Source: a virus
Reading direction: 5' to 3' (one strand)
IMG/VR virus record: IMGVR_UViG_3300031951_001169
Location: 1-24,319 of that record
Length of the DNA: 24,319 bases
Within the stretch, counting starts at the first letter, position 1. Each line of letters begins with the position of its first letter. Under the pieces are notes generated by a model that had not been told where the DNA came from, did not search any database, and saw only the letters and a program-made list of their open reading frames with translations. Made by a program: the position numbers and the translations under genes. This document shows, in pieces, positions 19,864 to 24,319 of this stretch.

Positions 19864-21137
19864 TGGGCGCGGCGCGAAAACTAGAGCCGGTTGAGGGCGA
19901 ATACCTGCGCCCGTGGCTCTACGACGCGCAAGAGCGGGCCATCTTTTGCGACGCCCGCTACGGCGTGGTCGAGGCCAGCACCAAGGCGGGCAAGACCGTC
20001 GGCTGCATGGCGTGGCTCGTCGAGCAGGCGGTCCTGAACGGCGGCACTAACCGTAACTTCTGGTGGGTCGCGCCGGTGTACCCGCAGGCCAAGATCGCGT
20101 TTCGGCGCATCAAGGCGGGATTGCCGGTCGGCAGTTATCTTGCAAACGAGTCCGAACTCACCATCCGTTTGCTCGCGCCTATGTCCACGATCTGGTTCAA
20201 AACCGCTGAAAAGCCAGACAACCTCTACGGTGAAGACGTCTACGCTGCCGTCATCGACGAAGCGTCGCGCTGCCGGGAGGACTCGTGGATTGCTGTCCGC
20301 TCCACGCTGACGGCGACCCGCGGGCCGGTCCGGATCATCGGCAACGTCAAGGGCCGGACGAACTGGCACTACCGCATCGCCCGCCGCGCCGAATCCGGAG
20401 ACGACGGGTATCACTATGCGAAGCTGACTGCCTACGACGCCGTCGCGGGTGGCGTTCTGGAAGCCGCCGAGGTCGAGGACGCCAAGCGGCTCCTCCCCGA
20501 CGCCGTGTTCCGCGAGCTATACCTTGCCGAACCGTCGGACGACCAAGGGAACCCCTTCGGCATCCATCACATCGCTGCGTGCGTCGGCACCATCTCCGAA
20601 GATCGTCCCGTCGCCATCGGCGTCGACCTTGCCAAGTCTCACGACTGGTCTGTAGTCGTTGGCATCGACCGACGCGGTGCGGTCTGCGGGTTTGAACGGT
20701 GGCAAGGCACGTGGGAAACCACCGAGGGGCGCATCCTGTCCCTTATCGGAAACGTGCCGACGCTGGTAGACTCTACGGGTGTGGGCGACCCTATTGTCGA
20801 GCGCCTACAGTCCAAGCGACACAACGTCAGCGGATTCAAATTCACCGCGCAATCGAAGCAGCAGCTGATGGAGGGGCTAGTCCTCGCCATCCAGCAACGG
20901 CAGCTTCGAATCCCGGACGGTCTTCTCCGTACGGAACTTGAAAGTTTTGAGTACAGGTACACCCGAACTGGTGCGACATACAACGCGCCGGACGGGCTAC
21001 ACGACGACTGCGTCGTGGCGCTGGCTCTTGCGTGGCAACAGTACCGCGCCGCAGCACCCGATTTGGCGTATGCACGTCCAGACGGCCTGTCGCGGATTAG
21101 TCCGTGGGTCAGCGCCGACGAGCGAGGAGAATACTGA
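19863..21137 (+). CDS. terL: Large terminase subunit (424 aa)
   Basis: This is the ATP-driven packaging motor with nuclease. The N-terminal ATPase has Walker A ASTKAGKT (38-45) and Walker B VYAAVIDEAS (Asp132-Glu133). The C-terminal RNase-H-like nuclease has GVDLAKSHDWS (Asp255) and DGLHDDCVVALALAW near residue 395. Length is normal for short phage terminases. Starts and stops overlap both neighbours, marking a translationally coupled packaging operon. Confidence 0.95.
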   Translation: MGAARKLEPVEGEYLRPWLYDAQERAIFCDARYGVVEASTKAGKTVGCMAWLVEQAVLNGGTNRNFWWVAPVYPQAKIAFRRIKAGLPVGSYLANESELTIRLLAPMSTIWFKTAEKPDNLYGEDVYAAVIDEASRCREDSWIAVRSTLTATRGPVRIIGNVKGRTNWHYRIARRAESGDDGYHYAKLTAYDAVAGGVLEAAEVEDAKRLLPDAVFRELYLAEPSDDQGNPFGIHHIAACVGTISEDRPVAIGVDLAKSHDWSVVVGIDRRGAVCGFERWQGTWETTEGRILSLIGNVPTLVDSTGVGDPIVERLQSKRHNVSGFKFTAQSKQQLMEGLVLAIQQRQLRIPDGLLRTELESFEYRYTRTGATYNAPDGLHDDCVVALALAWQQYRAAAPDLAYARPDGLSRISPWVSADERGEY

Positions 21138-22537
21138 TGGCAGAAGAAACACGAGAGGCGCTGAAGTACGACCCGAGTGTCATTGGCACGTCGGGCTTGC
21201 GTGCGTATGGCGGCTACGTCCAAGAAGAGGCCGAGCGCGACCTGCGTGGCCTCAACGGCTCACGCATCTACCGCGAGATGGCGGACAACGATCCCATCGT
21301 CGGCGCGGTCTTGTTCGCTATCACGATGTTGATACGACAGGTCGAGTGGCGCGTGCAGGCGACCGACGACTCGCCCGAGGCCGAAGGGGGAAAGCAGTTC
21401 GTTGAGGAGGTCATGCACGACATGAGCGTGTCGTGGAACTCCGTCATCACCGAAATCTGCTCCATGTTCACCTACGGCTATGCGCCGATGGAGATCATTT
21501 GGAAGCGGCGTCTCGGCACGGATTCGACGGACCCGACGGGGCGCAGCCTCTACAACGACCGCAAGATCGGCATCCGAGCGTTGTCGCTGCGTGCCCAGAA
21601 CACGATTCCAAAGTGGGAGATGGACCCGCACGACGGCAGCATCGTCGGCGTGTGGCAGCAGCCATACGACCGCGGCATGGTCTGCATCCCCATCGAAAAG
21701 CTGCTGCTGTTCCGCACCTCCGAGGAGCGCAACAACCCGGAAGGACGCAGCGTGCTTCGTAACGCGTACCGCCCGTGGTTCTTCAAGAAGCGCATCGAAG
21801 AGGTAGAGGCCATCGGCTTGGAGCGCGATCTCGCCGGACTGCCGATTGCCTACATCCCGTCGAACTACCTGATGCAGGGTGCGGACAAGATCGACCGGCA
21901 GGTCGCCGAGGAGTACAAGCGCCTCATCCGCAGCATCAAGCGCGACACGCACGAGGGCTTGGTCCTCCCGTCAACGCGAGACAGCAGCGGCAACCTGATG
22001 TTCGAAATCAAGCTGCTCTCGACGGGCGGCTCGCGGCAGTTCGACACCAGCAAGGTAATCGAACGCTACAACAAGGCGATTGCGACCAGCGTCCTCGCTG
22101 ATTTCATTTTCCTTGGGCAGGGCGCGACGGGCAGTTTCGCGCTGTCGTCAAACAAAACCGAGATATTCGCCACGGCTGTGGGCGCGTACACCAAAGGCAT
22201 CGCCGAGGTGTTCAACCGCCACCTGCTGCCGCGGCTCTGGAAGCTGAACGGGATGGACGCCGAGTCCATGCCAATGATTGTTCCGGGCGATTTGGAGAAG
22301 CCGGACCTGACTGCGCTTGGCGAGTTTGTCAGCAAGCTCACGGCGTCGGGCGCGACGATGTTCCCCGACCGCGAGTTGGAGAACCATCTCCGTCAGGCCG
22401 CTGGGCTTCCGCTCGCACCGGAGGAGTCGGCGGACGACGACTTTGCGCCAGACATGGGGGCCATGCCGACGGACGAGCAAGCACCGCCTGTGCCGCCACA
22501 GGTTCCCGAGACCGACGGGGAGAACAGCAATGGCTGA
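21137..22537 (+). CDS. Portal protein, Mu gp29/DUF935-like (466 aa)
   Basis: The portal forms the dodecameric DNA channel at the capsid vertex and docks the terminase. Segments typical of DUF935/portal proteins are RIYREMADNDPIVGAVLFAI, MFTYGYAPMEIIWKRR, LLLFRTSEERNNPEGRSVLR, KRIEEVEAIGLERDLAGLPI and FNRHLLPRLWKLNG. ATG 21137 overlaps the terminase stop (TGATG) and has GGAG upstream. The C-terminus is acidic and Pro-rich, likely flexible. Confidence 0.9.
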   Translation: MAEETREALKYDPSVIGTSGLRAYGGYVQEEAERDLRGLNGSRIYREMADNDPIVGAVLFAITMLIRQVEWRVQATDDSPEAEGGKQFVEEVMHDMSVSWNSVITEICSMFTYGYAPMEIIWKRRLGTDSTDPTGRSLYNDRKIGIRALSLRAQNTIPKWEMDPHDGSIVGVWQQPYDRGMVCIPIEKLLLFRTSEERNNPEGRSVLRNAYRPWFFKKRIEEVEAIGLERDLAGLPIAYIPSNYLMQGADKIDRQVAEEYKRLIRSIKRDTHEGLVLPSTRDSSGNLMFEIKLLSTGGSRQFDTSKVIERYNKAIATSVLADFIFLGQGATGSFALSSNKTEIFATAVGAYTKGIAEVFNRHLLPRLWKLNGMDAESMPMIVPGDLEKPDLTALGEFVSKLTASGATMFPDRELENHLRQAAGLPLAPEESADDDFAPDMGAMPTDEQAPPVPPQVPETDGENSNG

Positions 22538-22862
22538 AGAAATCAAACTCGTGAAGGGCGATAACCGCCCCTACATCAAACTCAAACTCACCAAGTCAGA
22601 CGGGACAGCTCTCGACGTAAGCGACGCAGACACCAGCGTGTCCATCCACTTCCGCAGCGTGACAGCGGAGGCGGTGCTAACCACCATCCCTGTCACCAAA
22701 CTGAACGGAGGTGCGAGTGGAGAAGTGATGTTCAACTTTCCGGGCAGCACGCTTAACGTCGCGCCCGGGTATTACGAAGGCGAAGTAGAAGTGAACTTTG
22801 ACGGCGAGAAGCAGACGCTATTCGACCGGCTGAAATTTCTAGTCCGTGACCAAATTGCTTAA
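22530..22862 (+). CDS. Baseplate-upper-protein (BppU N-terminal)-like beta protein (110 aa)
   Basis: The sequence follows the BppU N-terminal pattern: KLVKGDNRPYIKLKLTKSDG, TSVSIHFRS, a GEVMFNFPG strand and a GYYEGEVEVNFDGEK strand. It predicts a single beta-sandwich. Such modules attach receptor-binding proteins in Gram-positive phages and recur as small stand-alone proteins elsewhere. ATG 22530 overlaps the portal end by eight bases, with GGGGAG upstream. Confidence 0.7.
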   Translation: MAEEIKLVKGDNRPYIKLKLTKSDGTALDVSDADTSVSIHFRSVTAEAVLTTIPVTKLNGGASGEVMFNFPGSTLNVAPGYYEGEVEVNFDGEKQTLFDRLKFLVRDQIA

Positions 22863-22873
22863 GGAGAAACAAC

Positions 22874-23311
22874 ATGGCTGCTATTACTGACTATCTTGAG
22901 AACAAGCTGATCGACCGGCTGTTCCGTGGGCAGGCGTACACCTTCCCGGCTGGCCTACACGTTGGGCTGCTCACCGCTGCTCCGTCTGACTCGACGGGCG
23001 GCACCGAGGTTTCTGGCAACGCGTATGCGCGGCAAGACCTCCCGCCGTCGCTGACGAACTGGGCGGGCACGCAGGGTGCGACCACGACGGTGGCGTCTTC
23101 TGGCACGACCGGCACGACCAGCAACAACGTGGCGATCACGTTCCCGACTCCGACCGCCTCGTGGGGTACGGTGACGCACTTCGGCGTCTGGGACGCTTCG
23201 TCCAGCGGGAACTTGCTCGTGTACGGTGCGCTTAACATCGCCAAGACGATCAACCAAGGCGACACCGTCACCTTCCCGATCTCGTCGCTGTCGTTCCAGA
23301 TCGACAACTAA
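22874..23311 (+). CDS. Small phage tail-fibre-type protein (145 aa)
   Basis: It matches a common short tail-fibre family: HVGLLTAAPSDSTGGTEVSG near the N-terminus, YARQDLPPSLTNWAGT, a TFPTPTASWGTVTHFGVWDA core and a GDTVTFPISSLSFQI end. The protein is all beta. TAAGGAG precedes the ATG and overlaps the upstream stop. Its place right after the portal, before any capsid gene, is unusual. Confidence 0.8.
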   Translation: MAAITDYLENKLIDRLFRGQAYTFPAGLHVGLLTAAPSDSTGGTEVSGNAYARQDLPPSLTNWAGTQGATTTVASSGTTGTTSNNVAITFPTPTASWGTVTHFGVWDASSSGNLLVYGALNIAKTINQGDTVTFPISSLSFQIDN

Positions 23312-23332
23312 TCGGGCGCGGGGGCCGCGAGC

Positions 23333-24319
23333 GTGGCGGTATTTAATACCCCGGTCCTCAACCAAGCCGTCCTCAACGGCTCGGCTGGGGAGTACCACGC
23401 GCTCGCGGCGTCCGTCTCGGGGGCCGCGAGTGCTTCCGCGTCCCTTGGTGTTTCAAAGCCTATCGCCGCTGCGGCTACCGGTGTCGCAACGGTTACGACG
23501 GCGCTTGCCGTCAGCAAGCCGCTCAGCGCTTCCGTCGCTGGGCTGGCAACCACGACCGCAGTTACCAGCGTCGCGTACAAGGTCGCCTCGACAGCGTCCG
23601 CTGTCGCTAGCACCACCGCTGGCCTAACCCGGACCGCAAACCTCGGAGCGACCGGCTCCGGCGTCGCTACGGCGACCAACACCTCGGTTACCCTCGCCAA
23701 GCCGCTCGACGGCTCTGGTGCTGCTGTCGCTACCGTCACCGTTCCGCTTGCGGTCATCAAGGGGCTGGGTGCGGCAATCACCGCCTCGGCCTCGGCCTCG
23801 GGCAGCACGACGCAAGCGACCCCGCTGATGGCGGGTGTGGCGGCGATCACCAACGTTGGGAGCGCCGACCTCGCCAAGACGGCCCCGCTGGACGGCAGCC
23901 TTGTGGCAGATGCCACGAGCAGCGTGTCGACGGCTGTCAGCAAGCCGCTCGCCTCCACCGCCACTGCCACGCCCAACGTCACCACGAACATTGTGGTGGC
24001 GTTCGTCGCCGAAAGCACGGCTGCGGCAAGTGCCTCCTCCTCGGTCAACGCCGACCTTTACAAGCCGCTCGACGGCAACGTCTCGGGCGTCTGTGTCGCC
24101 TCTACGGGCAGCACGGTCAGCAAACCGCTCGACTGCGGCGCGACGGCGATTGCCAGCGTCAACGTTGACCTCGCGTACGCCGCGTACGCCAACGTGGCGG
24201 CGACGGCCTCGGCAAGCGCGGAAGCAGCAATCACGAAGCCCGCGGAGAGCGCGGTACAGGCCGCGGCTACGGCGACGGCCACCCTTGGGCTGACCAAGGG
24301 CGTCGGCGCGGCTGTGCAG
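23333..24319 (+). CDS. Open-ended Ala/Ser/Thr/Val repeat structural protein (at least 329 aa, 3' end outside window)
   Basis: From GTG 23333 a frame with no stop runs to the window edge. After about 40 residues it consists of roughly 20-residue repeats of the type (S/A)KPLDGxAxAVAxxTxxLAV. Similar Ala/Thr repeats occur in phage tail and virion surface proteins. The composition (Ala, Ser, Thr, Val, Gly; few charges) predicts a beta-rich fibrous shaft. A GGGGG run nine bases before the GTG is a weak Shine-Dalgarno. The long minus-strand frame in this region is an artefact of the composition. Confidence 0.7.
   Translation, partial: MAVFNTPVLNQAVLNGSAGEYHALAASVSGAASASASLGVSKPIAAAATGVATVTTALAVSKPLSASVAGLATTTAVTSVAYKVASTASAVASTTAGLTRTANLGATGSGVATATNTSVTLAKPLDGSGAAVATVTVPLAVIKGLGAAITASASASGSTTQATPLMAGVAAITNVGSADLAKTAPLDGSLVADATSSVSTAVSKPLASTATATPNVTTNIVVAFVAESTAAASASSSVNADLYKPLDGNVSGVCVASTGSTVSKPLDCGATAIASVNVDLAYAAYANVAATASASAEAAITKPAESAVQAAATATATLGLTKGVGAAVQ
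23455..24319 (+). repeat. About 14 tandem 20-residue (60 bp) repeats, continuing past the window
   Basis: Lys-Pro-Leu or a variant recurs near 23455, 23515, 23578, 23698, 23938, 24058, 24118, 24235 and 24298, multiples of about 60 bp apart. Intermediate units have lost the KPL signature but keep the Ala/Val/Thr pattern. Confidence 0.7.

Noticed and set aside
23308-24048. Minus-strand frame of 246 codons opposite the repeat protein
   Set aside because: Repeat composition keeps both strands open; the plus frame has 20-residue periodicity and follows the operon direction.

Overview
The window is a segment of a temperate tailed (Caudoviricetes) bacteriophage genome. It has a terminase/portal packaging module, tail-fibre genes, a lambda-like Bet plus YqaJ-exonuclease recombination operon, a tyrosine integrase with excisionase, a CI-like repressor and a T7-type TOPRIM-helicase. 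The DNA is GC-rich, with good Shine-Dalgarno sequences (GGAGG), sigma70-type promoters and a tRNA-Ser with an encoded CCA. These fit a Gram-negative or other GC-rich host that I cannot name. No host housekeeping genes were seen, so this is phage interior rather than a host junction. Capsid, tail-tube, tape-measure and lysis genes are not present and presumably lie outside the window.

Layout. (1) 1-4715, + strand: end of the late operon, with a 1171-residue repeat-rich tail fibre, two small genes and a deoxynucleoside monophosphate kinase, closed by a strong terminator. (2) 4716-5260, +: one unknown gene with its own strong, doubly operated promoter and its own terminator. (3) 5261-5537: tRNA-Ser(UGA), a copy of its anticodon stem-loop (candidate attP core) and a 16-bp site matching the bacterial chromosomal parS consensus. 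(4) 10854 down to 5538, - strand: one long early operon running exonuclease, Bet, HTH protein, SSB, small proteins, MazG-like enzyme, more small proteins, excisionase, integrase. (5) 10982-11998: the repressor (-), divergent from a DUF1064 gene (+). (6) 12029-14581, +: replication operon with a DUF1376 protein, a separate primase-type zinc finger and a TOPRIM-helicase. (7) 16709 down to 14578, -: a DUF932 operon. (8) 17013-18254, +: a ParB/DNA-methyltransferase. (9) 18257-19164, -: two small genes, one with a histone-H1-like tail. (10) 19384 to the end, +: small and large terminase, portal, a baseplate-type protein, a tail-fibre-type protein and an open-ended Ala/Ser/Thr repeat protein.

The strongest system-level observation is a family of nine 16-bp sites of the form TATCAC-N4-GTGA(C/T)A. 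They lie at the control regions of six transcription units, plus one inside the start of the repressor gene. In four promoters the site sits in the same register between -35 and -10. This looks like one repressor controlling many separate units. The other highlight is the host-type parS next to the integration region. All assignments come from reading the sequence and knowledge of the families; no database search was run.
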